The translations under genes were made by a program, and so were the position numbers. Below, piece after piece: positions 9,364 through 20,493 of a DNA stretch of 45,700 nucleotides (the stretch's first letter is position 1; every line of letters starts with the position of its first letter). Source of the DNA: Clostridiales bacterium (lineage in GTDB: Bacteria; Bacillota; Clostridia; Oscillospirales; Oscillospiraceae); NCBI GenBank assembly GCA_022787565.1, contig JALFVN010000021.1, positions 1 through 45,700 of the forward strand, given 5' to 3'. The notes below the pieces were generated by a model, which was not told where the DNA came from, searched no databases, and saw only the letters and a program-made list of their open reading frames with translations.

Positions 9364-9391
9364 AAAGCAGCGCCTCTTTATGAAGCGCTGC
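9362..9391 (-). terminator. Intrinsic terminator of the M3 peptidase gene
   Basis: Minus-strand stem GGCAGCGCTTC / GAGGCGCTGC followed by TTTTT, 15 bases after the peptidase stop. Confidence 0.85.
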
Positions 9392-9405
9392 CGATTTGCT
9401 TTTGA

Positions 9406-11094
9406 TCAGACCTTGATCTTTTCCAGAACGGTTTCCACTCTGGCGGACAGATCCTTCAGTGCGCCGGGGGTGAAGGGGGAAGCGAAGCCGGCTTCTTCCA
9501 GCAGGTCGGTCCAGACCTTCTCGCCGCCCTGGCGGGACAGCCGCAGGTAGCGGGCAAAGGCGTCGTCATAGTCCTCCAGAGAGGCCAGCAGGAAGTTGAA
9601 GGCCGCTGTCTGGGCCAGACAGTAGTCGATGTAGTAGAAGGGGCTTTCATAAATGTGCATCTGGTACTGCCAGCGGGTGCCCTTCTCCAGATAGGGGATG
9701 CCCTCCATGGAGATATGGGGGCGGAACTGATGCTCCAGCTGCAGCCAGGCGGCGTCCCGCTGGTCGGGGGTCATGTCGGGGTTTTCATACACAATGTGCT
9801 GGAAAGCGTCCACCATGGTGCCGTAAGGGATGAAGGAGAAGGAGTCCAGCGCGTGCATGTAGCGGTACTTGGCCGCGTCCGGGCCGAAGAACTTGTCCAT
9901 ATGGGGCCAGGCAAAGAACTCCATGCTCATGGAGTGGGTCTCCGCCGTCTCCATGCCGCCGCAGCCCAGCTCCAGGGCGAAGCGGTTATCGGCGATCAGG
10001 TAGGCGTTCAGGGCATGTCCGGCCTCGTGGGTCACCACGTCCACATCGCCGGCGGTGCCGTTGAAGTTTGCCAGGATGAAGGGCTGCTTGTATTTGGGAA
10101 ATTCGGTGCAGTAGCCGCCGCCCCACTTGTTCTTGCGGGAGTCCACGTCAAAGGCATCGTTTTCCAGCATCATGTCGATGAATGCGCCGGTCTCCTCGCC
10201 CATGCGGTGGTACATCTCTTTGGCCGCGGCGAAGATGTTTTCCTTGCCGCCTACGGGGCAGGGATCCCCACCGGGGATGATCACGTCGTTGTCATAGAGC
10301 TTGTAATCCGTAATGCCCAGGCGCTTTGCGTTCTCCGAGCGGAGTCTTGCCACCACGGGCACCACGTCGCTCAGTACGTTCTCCCGGAAGGTCTTTACGC
10401 TGTCCTGATCGTAGCAGAGACGGCCCATGCGGTAGTAGCCCAGCTCGATAAAGTTCCTGTAGCCCATCTTTTTGGCCATGCGGTCCCGGACATGGACCAT
10501 GCGGTCGTAGATATCGTCCAGCTGGGCCTTGTGCTCCTCCAGACCCCGGCCAAGAACCTCATAGCACTCCCGGCGGGTGGCTCTGTCGTCGCTCTTGCCG
10601 TACTTCATCAGCATGGCCCGGGGCAGCTTTTCGCCGCGGAATTCAAACTCCATGCCGGCCATCAGCTTGGAATACTCACTGACCAGACGGTTTTCCTCCA
10701 CCATGTCGGGCACGATATCCCGGGACATGGACTTGCGCTGGACCTCCATGCTCTGGAACAGCACCGGGGACAGGGCCTGTTCCAGCTCCGGACGGAAGGG
10801 GGAGTCCAGCAGCGCGGCGGCGTAGTCCACGGCGTAGTTGTTTACGGCGGGGCCTACCTCGTCGTAGTAGTCGTTCTCGGCCACGTAAAACTCGTCGGCG
10901 GTGTTGATGGAGTAGCGCATATAGGCAAGCGCGTTGGCAGTGTAGTATTCGCAGTTGAGCTTGAGATAATCTTCTCTGGCTTTCAGAATTTCCTCCGCGC
11001 TTTTGGCGTTTTTGATGCGGGGAATAACATCCTCCATTACGGAGGCAACCTCTTCAAGCGTTACCCGCTTGTAGGGCAGTTCGGAAACTTTCAT
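9406..11094 (-). CDS. M3-family oligoendopeptidase (PepF-like)
   Basis: 562 residues, typical of clostridial M3 oligoendopeptidases, cytoplasmic zinc enzymes that cut short peptides. The zinc site VTHEAGHALNAYL lies near residue 355, with the third ligand glutamate expected in GGMETAETHSMSMEFFAWP. The C-terminal substrate-binding block contains ESPFYYIDYCLAQTAAFNFL. It is divergent from the aminopeptidase gene at 11222, and the pair would together degrade peptides to amino acids. Confidence 0.93.
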   Translation of the reverse strand: MKVSELPYKRVTLEEVASVMEDVIPRIKNAKSAEEILKAREDYLKLNCEYYTANALAYMRYSINTADEFYVAENDYYDEVGPAVNNYAVDYAAALLDSPFRPELEQALSPVLFQSMEVQRKSMSRDIVPDMVEENRLVSEYSKLMAGMEFEFRGEKLPRAMLMKYGKSDDRATRRECYEVLGRGLEEHKAQLDDIYDRMVHVRDRMAKKMGYRNFIELGYYRMGRLCYDQDSVKTFRENVLSDVVPVVARLRSENAKRLGITDYKLYDNDVIIPGGDPCPVGGKENIFAAAKEMYHRMGEETGAFIDMMLENDAFDVDSRKNKWGGGYCTEFPKYKQPFILANFNGTAGDVDVVTHEAGHALNAYLIADNRFALELGCGGMETAETHSMSMEFFAWPHMDKFFGPDAAKYRYMHALDSFSFIPYGTMVDAFQHIVYENPDMTPDQRDAAWLQLEHQFRPHISMEGIPYLEKGTRWQYQMHIYESPFYYIDYCLAQTAAFNFLLASLEDYDDAFARYLRLSRQGGEKVWTDLLEEAGFASPFTPGALKDLSARVETVLEKIKV

Positions 11095-11161
11095 ATGCTT
11101 CAGCGTCCTTTCAGATTAGTGAATCTATTCTACACTATCTCCTTAATTTTTTCAATCGGTA

Positions 11162-11190
11162 TATTCAAAGGGAGAAAACTGTGGTATACT
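11162..11190 (+). promoter_or_regulatory. Possible promoter of the M18 aminopeptidase gene
   Basis: TATTCA (11162-11167), a 17-base spacer and TATACT (11185-11190) precede the gene by about 30 bases. The -35 box is a poor match, so confidence is moderate. Confidence 0.5.
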
Positions 11191-11221
11191 GAAAACACTT
11201 TCATTTAACGGAGTTTTTACC

Positions 11222-12523
11222 ATGGATAAGATCAACAGAGCGCTTTTGGACTTTATTGCCGCCAGCCCCTCGCCCTACCATGCGGTGGAGCAGATCCGCC
11301 AGCGGCTGGAAGGGGAGGGCTATACCGAGCTTCGGGAGAACGAGGCCTGGAAGCTCACGTTCCCCGGGAAATACTATGTGCGGAGAAACGGCTCGGCCAT
11401 TATTGCCCTGAGACTGCCGGAAAGGGCTCTGCCCGGCTTTATGATCATGGCGGGACACTGTGATTCTCCCAGCTTCAAGATCAAAGAGAATGCCCCGGTG
11501 AAGTCTGCCGGGATGTATACCCAGCTCAATGTGGAGAAATACGGCGGGATGCTCTGTTCCTCCTGGCTGGACAGGCCCTTGTCCGCCGCTGGCCGGGTGG
11601 CCGTGCGGGAGAAGGGGCGTATCGTTACAAAGCTTGTGAATATCGACCGGGACCTGCTGCTGATCCCCAACGTGGCCATCCACATGGACCGCGGCGCCAA
11701 CGAGGGCAAGAGCTTTAACCCCAATGTGGACATGCTGCCGGTACTGGGCGGCGCGGAGCTCCAGCGGGGCTTTGACGCCTTGGCGGCGGAGGCTGCTGGC
11801 GTGGAAGAAAAGGACCTGCTGTCCAAGGATCTGTGCCTCTATCCCCGCACCCCGGGCACGGTCTGGGGCGCGGAGGAGGAGTTTGTGTCCTCTCCCCGAC
11901 TGGACGATCTGCAGTGCGTTTTTGCCTGCCTGGAGGGCCTGCTCGCCGCAAAGGGCGGAGAGAGCGGGGCTGTCCTCGCCGTGTTCGACAATGAAGAGGT
12001 GGGCAGCGGCACCAAGCAGGGGGCGGATTCCAGCTTCCTGGAGGATGTGCTGTACCGGGTCTGCGAGACCCTGGGCAAAACCCCTGCGGCTTACCGGGCA
12101 GCGCTGGCTGACAGCTTTATGGTCTCGGCGGACAACGCCCACGCCGTCCACCCCAACCACCCGGAGTTTGCCGACCGGAACGACCGGCCCCGGATCAACG
12201 GCGGCATCGTCATCAAATACAACGCCAACCAGCGCTACACCACCGACAGCGTCTCTGCCGCCGTGTTCGGGGAGATCTGCAAAGCGGCAGGGGTGCCGGT
12301 GCAGCGCTTTACCAACCGGGCGGACATGCCCGGCGGCTCTACTCTGGGCAATATCAGCTCCGCCCATGTGTCCATCGACACGGTGGATATCGGCCTGCCC
12401 CAGCTGGCCATGCACTCGGCCTATGAGACGGCGGGGGTGAAGGACACCGAATATCTGATACGGGCGGCGGCGGAGTTTTATTCCCGCAGCTTTCGCCGGA
12501 CGGCGGAGGGAATCGAAATATAA
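11222..12523 (+). CDS. M18-family aminopeptidase (aspartyl aminopeptidase type)
   Basis: 433 residues, normal for M18. These dodecameric metal enzymes remove N-terminal (often acidic) residues from peptides in the cytoplasm. The metal-site motifs are visible as AGHCDSPSFKIKEN (usually AHTDSP; here GHCDSP), SPRLDDLQCVFACLEGL, FDNEEVGSGTKQGADS and the C-terminal LAMHSAYETAGVKD. GGAG lies 8 bases before the ATG. Single-gene unit divergent from the M3 peptidase. Confidence 0.92.
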   Translation: MDKINRALLDFIAASPSPYHAVEQIRQRLEGEGYTELRENEAWKLTFPGKYYVRRNGSAIIALRLPERALPGFMIMAGHCDSPSFKIKENAPVKSAGMYTQLNVEKYGGMLCSSWLDRPLSAAGRVAVREKGRIVTKLVNIDRDLLLIPNVAIHMDRGANEGKSFNPNVDMLPVLGGAELQRGFDALAAEAAGVEEKDLLSKDLCLYPRTPGTVWGAEEEFVSSPRLDDLQCVFACLEGLLAAKGGESGAVLAVFDNEEVGSGTKQGADSSFLEDVLYRVCETLGKTPAAYRAALADSFMVSADNAHAVHPNHPEFADRNDRPRINGGIVIKYNANQRYTTDSVSAAVFGEICKAAGVPVQRFTNRADMPGGSTLGNISSAHVSIDTVDIGLPQLAMHSAYETAGVKDTEYLIRAAAEFYSRSFRRTAEGIEI

Positions 12524-12567
12524 ACAGCTGTAAAAAATGAGAAAAGCATGAATTCAGGGGAAAAGCC

Positions 12568-12596
12568 TTGATTTTATTCCGTTTTTTCCTTATGAT
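12568..12596 (+). promoter_or_regulatory. Promoter of the solute-binding lipoprotein gene
   Basis: TTGATT (12568-12573), 17-base spacer, TATGAT (12591-12596), 33 bases before the ATG. This gives the lipoprotein its own transcription start rather than read-through from the peptidase. Confidence 0.7.
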
Positions 12597-12628
12597 AGTC
12601 GGGCAAAATCGATGTTTGGTGGGGTTCA

Positions 12629-13429
12629 ATGAAAAAAATTGTTTGTATTATTCTGATCTTGTGCCTTTGCCTGAGCTGCTGCGCCTGCGGCGCGGGGGGC
12701 TATGGGGTAAAGACTGTGCTGACCCTTGTGGAACAGGAGTATTCCCTGGCTTTCCGCAATGACGACGGCATCTATTTTTACGTCACCGCAGCCATAGAGC
12801 AGCTGAGTGCCGAGGGGGCGGTGGACGAGCTGGCCCGCAAGTGGTTTGGCAGCAATATCGTAAACTTCAAAAAGACCGCCGGCGCGCTGGATAAACTGGA
12901 GGCGCCGGGGGAGCGGACCTTTATTATCGGCGTGGATATCAATTCCTTCCCGGTGGCCTACACCTCCGGCGGCAACTACTGGGGCTTTGACGTAGAGCTG
13001 GCCCAGGCCGTATGCGACAAGCTGGGCTGGACGCTGCAGATCCAGCCGATCGAGAAGGAAAACGTGTATATCGAGCTGTACTCCGGCAATATCGACTGTG
13101 CCTGGGGCGGCATCGCTCTGGACGAGGCAGAGCTGGAGGCCGGGCGCTACACCCAGTACGGCCCCTATATGGAAAACGACATTGTTGTGGCATCCCGGGA
13201 GGGCTCCAGCGTCTGGAACAGTCTCCGGCTCAGCGGACGGAACATGGCCATGCCCACCACCGAGGAAGCTATGGCTGCGCTGAACACCAATGAGAAGCTG
13301 GCAAACCGCCTGGGCCAGATCACCCGCCTGGCGGGAGGGATCACGGAGTGCTTTGAATATCTGTACGCCGGGAAATGTGACGCCGTGCTGACGGATACCG
13401 CGGCGCTGTATTACTATAACTCCCATTAA
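12629..13429 (+). CDS. Solute-binding lipoprotein with apparently circularly permuted SBP_bac_3 domain
   Basis: 266 residues. The N-terminus is a lipoprotein-like signal (basic MKKI, hydrophobic core, then SCCACGAGG with Cys at 17, 18 and 20). Residues about 30-74 (EQEYSLAFRNDD, then AAIEQLSAEGAVDELARKWFG) look like the last strand and helix that normally END an amino-acid-binding SBP_bac_3 domain. Residues about 97-266 look like the normal start and middle (FIIGVDINSFPVAY, then YWGFDVELAQAVCDKLGW and ending AGKCDAVLTDTAALYYY). The C-terminal part is thus moved to the front. No permease or ATPase gene is adjacent. Role: probably binding a small polar or amino-acid ligand outside the membrane; sensing rather than transport is possible. 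Confidence 0.8.
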   Translation: MKKIVCIILILCLCLSCCACGAGGYGVKTVLTLVEQEYSLAFRNDDGIYFYVTAAIEQLSAEGAVDELARKWFGSNIVNFKKTAGALDKLEAPGERTFIIGVDINSFPVAYTSGGNYWGFDVELAQAVCDKLGWTLQIQPIEKENVYIELYSGNIDCAWGGIALDEAELEAGRYTQYGPYMENDIVVASREGSSVWNSLRLSGRNMAMPTTEEAMAALNTNEKLANRLGQITRLAGGITECFEYLYAGKCDAVLTDTAALYYYNSH

Positions 13430-13468
13430 TATGCAGGCGGGGCGCGAAAAGGCAGGCCAAATCCAGCT

Positions 13469-13556
13469 GTCGTTCTGAACCGCGAGACGGCGATAAATCC
13501 CGTGAATAGAACCACACGTTATCGGATGGGATTCTTCGCTGGCGCATAGAATGACA
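13469..13556 (+). repeat. Palindromic repeat family A, copy 2 (degenerate)
   Basis: TGTCGTTCTGAACCGCGAGAC ... ATCCCGTGAATAGAA ... GGGATTCTTCGCT ... CATAGAATGACA. The outer ends and internal blocks match family A, but with more substitutions than the copies at 23.6-24.0 kb. Confidence 0.8.
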
Positions 13557-13611
13557 GGTTAATTGATGTAAGAGCAGCCGCTCAGTCAGGAAAAACAGGG
13601 ATAGGTTTTCA

Positions 13612-13812
13612 ATGGAATACAATATTTGCAAAATACAGGAACACCCGGAGCTTGCACAAAAGGCCGCCGCCTGGTTCCATGAGAAATGGGGCATACCGGA
13701 GGCGGCGTACCGGGAGAGCATGGCGGATTGTCTGAAGGCTTCCGGCCCCGTGCCCCAGTGGTTTGTCGCCGGGGAGGATCAGCCGTCCCGGATGTATATC
13801 CACAGGAGCTAA
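13612..13812 (+). pseudogene. Remnant of a GNAT-family acetyltransferase (internal deletion)
   Basis: 66 residues only. The first 50 (MEYNICKIQEHPELAQKAAA then WFHEKWGIPEAAYRESM and GPVPQWFVA) match the start of a common clostridial GNAT acetyltransferase of about 140-150 residues. The last residues (SRMYIHRS) look like that family's C-terminal end. The acetyl-CoA-binding core between them is missing, so an in-frame internal deletion is likely. Not expected to be catalytic. Confidence 0.6.
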
Positions 13813-13824
13813 GGAGGCAAAACA

Positions 13825-14130
13825 TTGGTTTTTTTTGTGATCGGCGTTTTATTCCTGCTGATGGCGGCAGGGAACGGCCTGCGTCTGGACTTTCTTCTCA
13901 ATGAGGAATACCGGGGAAGCGAAGCGGGCCGGAGTTTTCAGCGCAGAAATGTGCTGCCCTACGGCATCTTAGGGCTTTTGTTCCTGATTTGGGGCAAGCT
14001 CAGCGTCAGCAGCCTTGACCCCAGGGTGCTCTGCATCGTCATTGTGGCTGTTGCCCTGATCCCGGTGGTTTTGCTGTACAGAAATCGCAGCAGATTATTG
14101 CGGGAGTACCGGGAAGAAAAGACAAAATAA
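13825..14130 (+). CDS. Small membrane protein of unknown function
   Basis: 101 residues from a TTG start supported by AAGGAGG with a 7-base spacer (13811-13817); no ATG fits. It has two or three predicted membrane segments (about 2-17, 47-59 and 69-86). A basic tail follows (RNRSRLLREYREEKTK). I do not recognise a family. It follows the acetyltransferase remnant by 12 bases, so it may once have been the second gene of that operon. Confidence 0.6.
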   Translation: MVFFVIGVLFLLMAAGNGLRLDFLLNEEYRGSEAGRSFQRRNVLPYGILGLLFLIWGKLSVSSLDPRVLCIVIVAVALIPVVLLYRNRSRLLREYREEKTK

Positions 14131-14138
14131 GAAAATCG

Positions 14139-14213
14139 TGTCATCCTGATGAGCGAAGCGAAGAAGGATCCCGTAAACAGAGGTGCGTACTTCTGTTCAC
14201 GGGATCCTTCGCT
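14139..14213 (+). repeat. Palindromic repeat family A, copy 3
   Basis: TGTCATCCTGATGAGCGAAG ... AAGGATCCCGTAAACAGA ... TCTGTTCACGGGATCCTTCGCT. It is shorter than other copies and lies exactly between the convergent ends of the TTG-start gene and the DUF523 gene; its right arm abuts the DUF523 stop. It could act as a transcription terminator hairpin for both. Confidence 0.85.
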
Positions 14214-14650
14214 TATATCAGCTTTTCAATTTCGCTCTCGCCGTAAAGGCGTACGCCGGCGGCGCGCAGACGTTCTGAGGCCACCCCGTCGCCGGGGACA
14301 ACTTTGCCGGTGAAGCTGCCGTCGTAGATCGTCCCGCTGCCGCAGGAGGGGCTTCGCTCCTTCATCAGAGCGGCTTTGCAGCCAAAACGTTGTGCCAGAG
14401 TCAGGGCGGTCTCCGCGCCCTTGTCAAATTCCGCCGTTACGTCCCTGCCGCTTTTGCCGATGATGCTGCTGCCCAGCCGCTCGCTGGGCTCTCTGGGGAT
14501 GGGCAGGCCGCCTGCCGTTTCGGGACAGACGGGCACCAGCTGATATTTTTCCCGCAGACGGGCCAGAAGCTCCGGCGGCAGGGCGTTGTTCCCGCCGCTG
14601 TATTTGCAGTTCTTGCCTAAAAAACAGGCGCTGATCAGCAGTCTCTCCAT
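14213..14650 (-). CDS. DUF523 family protein
   Basis: 145 residues. Recognised from MERLLISACFLGKNCKYSGGNN, PVCPETAGGLPIPREPSE and LMKERSPSCGSGTIYDGSF. These conserved Cys motifs (C9, C15 and the CPE and PSCG cysteines) are characteristic of DUF523. The biochemical role is not established. It is the last gene of the cvpA-clpE-macro-rhomboid operon, four bases after the rhomboid stop. Confidence 0.88.
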   Translation of the reverse strand: MERLLISACFLGKNCKYSGGNNALPPELLARLREKYQLVPVCPETAGGLPIPREPSERLGSSIIGKSGRDVTAEFDKGAETALTLAQRFGCKAALMKERSPSCGSGTIYDGSFTGKVVPGDGVASERLRAAGVRLYGESEIEKLI

Positions 14651-14654
14651 GGCT

Positions 14655-15218
14655 CTACCTCATACTCAGGCCCAGCAGGGCACCGCAGATGCCGCCGATG
14701 ATGTGGGTCAGCTGGGAGATGTTGTCCCGCAGCACCACGCCGTCCACGATCTCGCCGCCGATGTACAGCACCAGCACCAGAATCAGCGTGATGGGGATGC
14801 AGCCGTCCTTCATCCCGGCAAGAGAGGACATGACGATCATCATAAACACAATGCCCGAAGCCCCCAGCAGCGCCGTTCCGGGGAAGAACAGCCACTGAAC
14901 CAGGCCGGAAACCAGCGCGGTGAGCAGAATGGCGAACAGAAGATTGCGGCTGCCGTATTTTTCCTCCAGGGGAGGGCCGATGACCAGCACCATCATCATG
15001 TTGCCGATGTAGTGGGCATAGCTGCTGTGCCCCAGCACATGGAGGAAAAAGCGGGGATAGGTGAATAAGTCTGCCAGTGACGAACGGTACACGCTGAAAA
15101 ACTTTGTGGTTGTCCAGCCGCCGGTGGAAATACCCAGCAGCAGCGCCCCCAGAGACAGCAGGGCAAAGGTCAGCACAACAGGGGAATTATACTGGAGCTT
15201 TACCACAAATTTTTTCAT
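14655..15218 (-). CDS. Rhomboid-family intramembrane serine protease
   Basis: 187 residues with about six hydrophobic segments. Rhomboid marks are [26 protein letters not shown] (loop 1 and the HxxxN helix), the nucleophile motif [10 protein letters not shown], and [13 protein letters not shown] with the second catalytic residue His. Rhomboids cleave substrates inside the membrane. The start overlaps the macro-domain gene stop by 4 nt. Confidence 0.9.
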   Translation of the reverse strand: MKKFVVKLQYNSPVVLTFALLSLGALLLGISTGGWTTTKFFSVYRSSLADLFTYPRFFLHVLGHSSYAHYIGNMMMVLVIGPPLEEKYGSRNLLFAILLTALVSGLVQWLFFPGTALLGASGIVFMMIVMSSLAGMKDGCIPITLILVLVLYIGGEIVDGVVLRDNISQLTHIIGGICGALLGLSMR

Positions 15219-15739
15219 GTCTCCACCTCGCAGCCGGAAAGGGCCTTCTCGTAATATCCGGCGGTACGCTCGTCAAAGCAGACCATGCGCACCCGCTCGA
15301 TCTCCTCATGCTCCGCTAAAAAGGCGGCGATGGTATCAATGGCGATGACCGAGGCTTTGTCCAGGGGAAAATGATAGACGCCGGTACTGATGGAGGGAAA
15401 ATCCACGGTTTTACAGCCGTTTTTCGCTGCCAGCGCCAGACAGGAGCGGTAGCAGGAGCGCAGCAGCTCCGCCTCGCCCCGGCTGCCGCCGTGCCAGACG
15501 GGGCCGGGGGTGTGGATAACGTACTTTGCGGGCAGCTTATAGCCCTTTGTGATCTTGGCCTTACCGGTCTCGCAGCCGTTCAGACTCCGACACTCGGCCA
15601 GAAGCTCCGGCCCTGCGGCCCGGTGGATAGCCCCGTCCACACCGCCGCCCCCTAAAAGAGAGCAGTTGGCAGCGTTGACAATGGCGTCCACCTGTTGTTT
15701 GGTAATGTCGCCCCGGATGATCTCGATTCTCCCCGCCAT
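15215..15739 (-). CDS. Macro-domain protein (O-acetyl-ADP-ribose deacetylase, YmdB type)
   Basis: 174 residues, a single macro domain. Signatures are [20 protein letters not shown] then [14 protein letters not shown] (ADP-ribose phosphate loop), [14 protein letters not shown] and [12 protein letters not shown]. Such proteins hydrolyse O-acetyl-ADP-ribose or remove ADP-ribose from proteins or nucleic acids. The start lies 3 bases after the ClpE-like stop, so co-translation with the AAA+ unfoldase is likely. Confidence 0.92.
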   Translation of the reverse strand: MAGRIEIIRGDITKQQVDAIVNAANCSLLGGGGVDGAIHRAAGPELLAECRSLNGCETGKAKITKGYKLPAKYVIHTPGPVWHGGSRGEAELLRSCYRSCLALAAKNGCKTVDFPSISTGVYHFPLDKASVIAIDTIAAFLAEHEEIERVRMVCFDERTAGYYEKALSGCEVET

Positions 15740-15742
15740 GGC

Positions 15743-18082
<2,340 letters not shown>

Positions 18083-18105
18083 GGATACCTCCTGAGGGAT
18101 GTCTG

Positions 18106-18822
18106 TCACATAAGTCCTCTGGTGATAAACTCAAAGGACAGGAAAAATCTTGCAAGAGTGGTGCTCTCAATGGTCTGCTTGCCGATGACCAGGCCCAGGA
18201 AGCTGAGCAGCCAGCTCAAAAGCACGCAGTACACAAAACCGCGCACAAAGCCCAGCACCGTGCCGCCGATCTCATCCAGATTTTCCATGTTGGGCAATCG
18301 GAAGGACATGTTGCCGATGTTGGCCACGGCCACAAGGAAGATCAGAATCAGCAGAAAGGCAAGCAGCAGTCCGCCCACATAGGTGATGGTGTCGCAGAGA
18401 ACGTTCACCACAGCGTCGGTCATGTCCACGTTGTTTTCCTCGGCCACCTGTACCGCTTTGCCGGCCAGCTCCTCGGCGCGCCTGTCGGAAAAGCCGGCGG
18501 ACTCCAGACACTCATAGGCATAGTCGTAGCGCAGGGAGGGGTCCTCGGCGAGAATATCGTTCAGGGAGCGGTCGCTGTCGCCGTAGCCCAGGGTCTCCAG
18601 CACATCCTCGCGGGTCTGCTGGGAGTCGATATACCCGTTGACAAAGGGCTCCAGCGCCGGAATAAACTCCCCGGCATAGGCCGAGGACAGCAGACTGCCG
18701 CCGAACAGGGCGATGATGATGGCCAGGATCCCGGCAACGCCGCCCACAAGGCCCCGCTTATAGCCGGTCCAGGTACACAGAGCAATGATGATAAGAAGTA
18801 CAATATCAATGACTAATTTCAT
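18106..18822 (-). CDS. CvpA family membrane protein
   Basis: 238 residues. CvpA-type start (IDIVLLIIIALCTWTGYKRGLV, then GGVAGILAIIIALFGG), a roughly 80-residue soluble insert, then further membrane segments (LLLAFLLILIFLVAVANI and others). The name derives from colicin V production in E. coli; the general role is envelope-related and unclear. First gene of a five-gene operon ending with DUF523. The upstream promoter has an extended -10. Confidence 0.85.
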   Translation of the reverse strand: MKLVIDIVLLIIIALCTWTGYKRGLVGGVAGILAIIIALFGGSLLSSAYAGEFIPALEPFVNGYIDSQQTREDVLETLGYGDSDRSLNDILAEDPSLRYDYAYECLESAGFSDRRAEELAGKAVQVAEENNVDMTDAVVNVLCDTITYVGGLLLAFLLILIFLVAVANIGNMSFRLPNMENLDEIGGTVLGFVRGFVYCVLLSWLLSFLGLVIGKQTIESTTLARFFLSFEFITRGLM

Positions 18823-18878
18823 AGCTGATCATTCCTTAGTATGTATTCGCGGCGTTAAGGCGCGGCGATTTTTTTCTG

Positions 18879-18888
18879 ATTATAACAC
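18879..18888 (-). promoter_or_regulatory. Extended -10 promoter of the cvpA operon
   Basis: Minus strand TGTTATAAT (TG one base before TATAAT), about 57 bases before the cvpA start. No good -35 is present, as expected for an extended -10 promoter. Confidence 0.6.
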
Positions 18889-18934
18889 GGATTTGTGAAC
18901 AAATATATAGCTCAATCAATGGTAAAGTCTGAAA

Positions 18935-19699
18935 TTAATTTAAGAACAGCTCACCCACCGGACCGTCATACCATACCCGGTTCAGGTACAGGCCCTGGGG
19001 CGGCATGGTGGGGCCGGTGAGCCGCCGGTCGCCTTTTTCCAGCAGCATGGGGATATCCTCCGGCAGCAGCTTGCCGTAAGAGGCATAGACCATGGTGCCA
19101 ACCATGGCCCGGCACATGTTGTAGAGAAAGCCGTTGGCGCAGATGGAGACGGTGATGATGTCCCCCTCCTTTTCCGCCCGGCACCAGTATACGGTGCGCA
19201 CGGTGGTTTTGGTCTGGGTGCCTTCGCTCCGGACGGCTTTGAAATCGTGGGTGCCCTCAAAGGCTTTTGCCGCCCGCTGCATCAGCTCCATGTCCAGATG
19301 CTGGGGATAAAAGCACACCCGTTTTTCCCAAAAAGGGTCCCGGATATTACTATTGTGTATTTTATAGATATATTCTTTTTTTATGCACGAGCCGATGGCG
19401 TTGAAATTCTCCTCCGCCTCTGCCGCGGCTACCACGGCAATATCCCCCGGCAGACGGGAATTGATGGCCAGGGGCAGCCGGTCCAGCGGAATGCGGCAGT
19501 CGCTTTTGAAGTTCGCGCAGTAGCGCAGGGCGTGCACCCCCGCATCGGTCCGGCCGCAGCCCACAAGCTTTACCGGGTGGCCGCAGACCTTTTCCAGGGC
19601 CTCCTCCATGGTCTGGCAGACGGTGATATCGTTTTTCTGCACCTGCCAGCCGTGATAGCGGCTGCCGTCGTATCTCAGTCTCAGGGCGATGTTTCTCAT
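18935..19699 (-). CDS. truA: tRNA pseudouridine synthase A
   Basis: 254 residues. TruA converts uridines 38-40 of the tRNA anticodon arm to pseudouridine. The catalytic aspartate is in GCGRTDAGVHALRYCANF. Other family marks are RLRYDGSRYHGWQVQ at the N-terminus and GFLYNMCRAMVGTMVYASYGK. The start overlaps ecfT by 4 nt; the EcfA-EcfA-EcfT-TruA order is common in Firmicutes. Confidence 0.97.
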   Translation of the reverse strand: MRNIALRLRYDGSRYHGWQVQKNDITVCQTMEEALEKVCGHPVKLVGCGRTDAGVHALRYCANFKSDCRIPLDRLPLAINSRLPGDIAVVAAAEAEENFNAIGSCIKKEYIYKIHNSNIRDPFWEKRVCFYPQHLDMELMQRAAKAFEGTHDFKAVRSEGTQTKTTVRTVYWCRAEKEGDIITVSICANGFLYNMCRAMVGTMVYASYGKLLPEDIPMLLEKGDRRLTGPTMPPQGLYLNRVWYDGPVGELFLN

Positions 19700-20493
19700 A
19701 AGCCGAATTTCTTCAGTACGATGACCCCCGCCAGAAAAAGCGCGGAGATGCTCATCGCCGCATAATCGATTCCCGCAAACTTCATCTGCTTCATGCGGGT
19801 ACGGCCCTGACCGCCGTGGTAGCAGCGGCTCTCCATGGCGATGGCCAGCTCGTCCGCCCGGCGAAAGGCGGAAACGAAAAGGGGCACCAGAATAGGCAAC
19901 AGGGCCTTGGCCCGGCTGACCAGACTGCCGGTCTCAAAATCTGCGCCTCTGGCCTTCTGGGCAGACATGATTTTGTCCGTCTCTTCGATCAGCGTGGGGA
20001 TGAAGCGCAGGGCCATGCTCATCATAATGGTCATTTCATGCACAGGGACCCTGATGCGCTTCAGGGGACTCATCAGCAGTTCAAGACCATCAGTCAGGGC
20101 GATGGGGCTGGTGGTGTAGGTCAGCAGGAAAGTGCCGCAGATCAGCAGCACAATGCGCAGAATCATCTGTACCGCCCGGGTGATGCCATCCCAGGTGATG
20201 ATCCAGCCGGGAAGGATGGGCGTGCCGCCGGTGTAGAAAATGTTCAGCAGGGCGGTGAGGGCGATAATGAAGATCATGGGCTTCAAGCCCTTGAAGATCA
20301 CCTTGGGTTTCAATCTGGAAAGGGCCATACAGCCCAGAGAGGCCAGCAGCACGGCGGCGTAGCCCACCCAGCCCTTGGCCTGAAACAGGGCGATGATATA
20401 CAGCAGCACCGCAATCAGCTTGGTACGGGGGTCCAGCCGGTGGATCACGGTATCGCCGGGGAAATACTGGCCCAGTGTAATGTCTTTCAGCAT
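19696..20493 (-). CDS. ecfT: ECF transporter transmembrane subunit EcfT
   Basis: 265 residues with five or six membrane segments. The opening DITLGQYFPGDTVIHRLDPRTKL is typical, and the C-terminal cytoplasmic coupling segment contains AFRRADELAIAMESRCYHGG. EcfT joins the two ATPases to exchangeable substrate-specific S components, which are not in this window. Strong GGAGG 7 bases before the start; overlaps ecfA2 by 7 nt. Confidence 0.95.
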   Translation of the reverse strand: MLKDITLGQYFPGDTVIHRLDPRTKLIAVLLYIIALFQAKGWVGYAAVLLASLGCMALSRLKPKVIFKGLKPMIFIIALTALLNIFYTGGTPILPGWIITWDGITRAVQMILRIVLLICGTFLLTYTTSPIALTDGLELLMSPLKRIRVPVHEMTIMMSMALRFIPTLIEETDKIMSAQKARGADFETGSLVSRAKALLPILVPLFVSAFRRADELAIAMESRCYHGGQGRTRMKQMKFAGIDYAAMSISALFLAGVIVLKKFGL

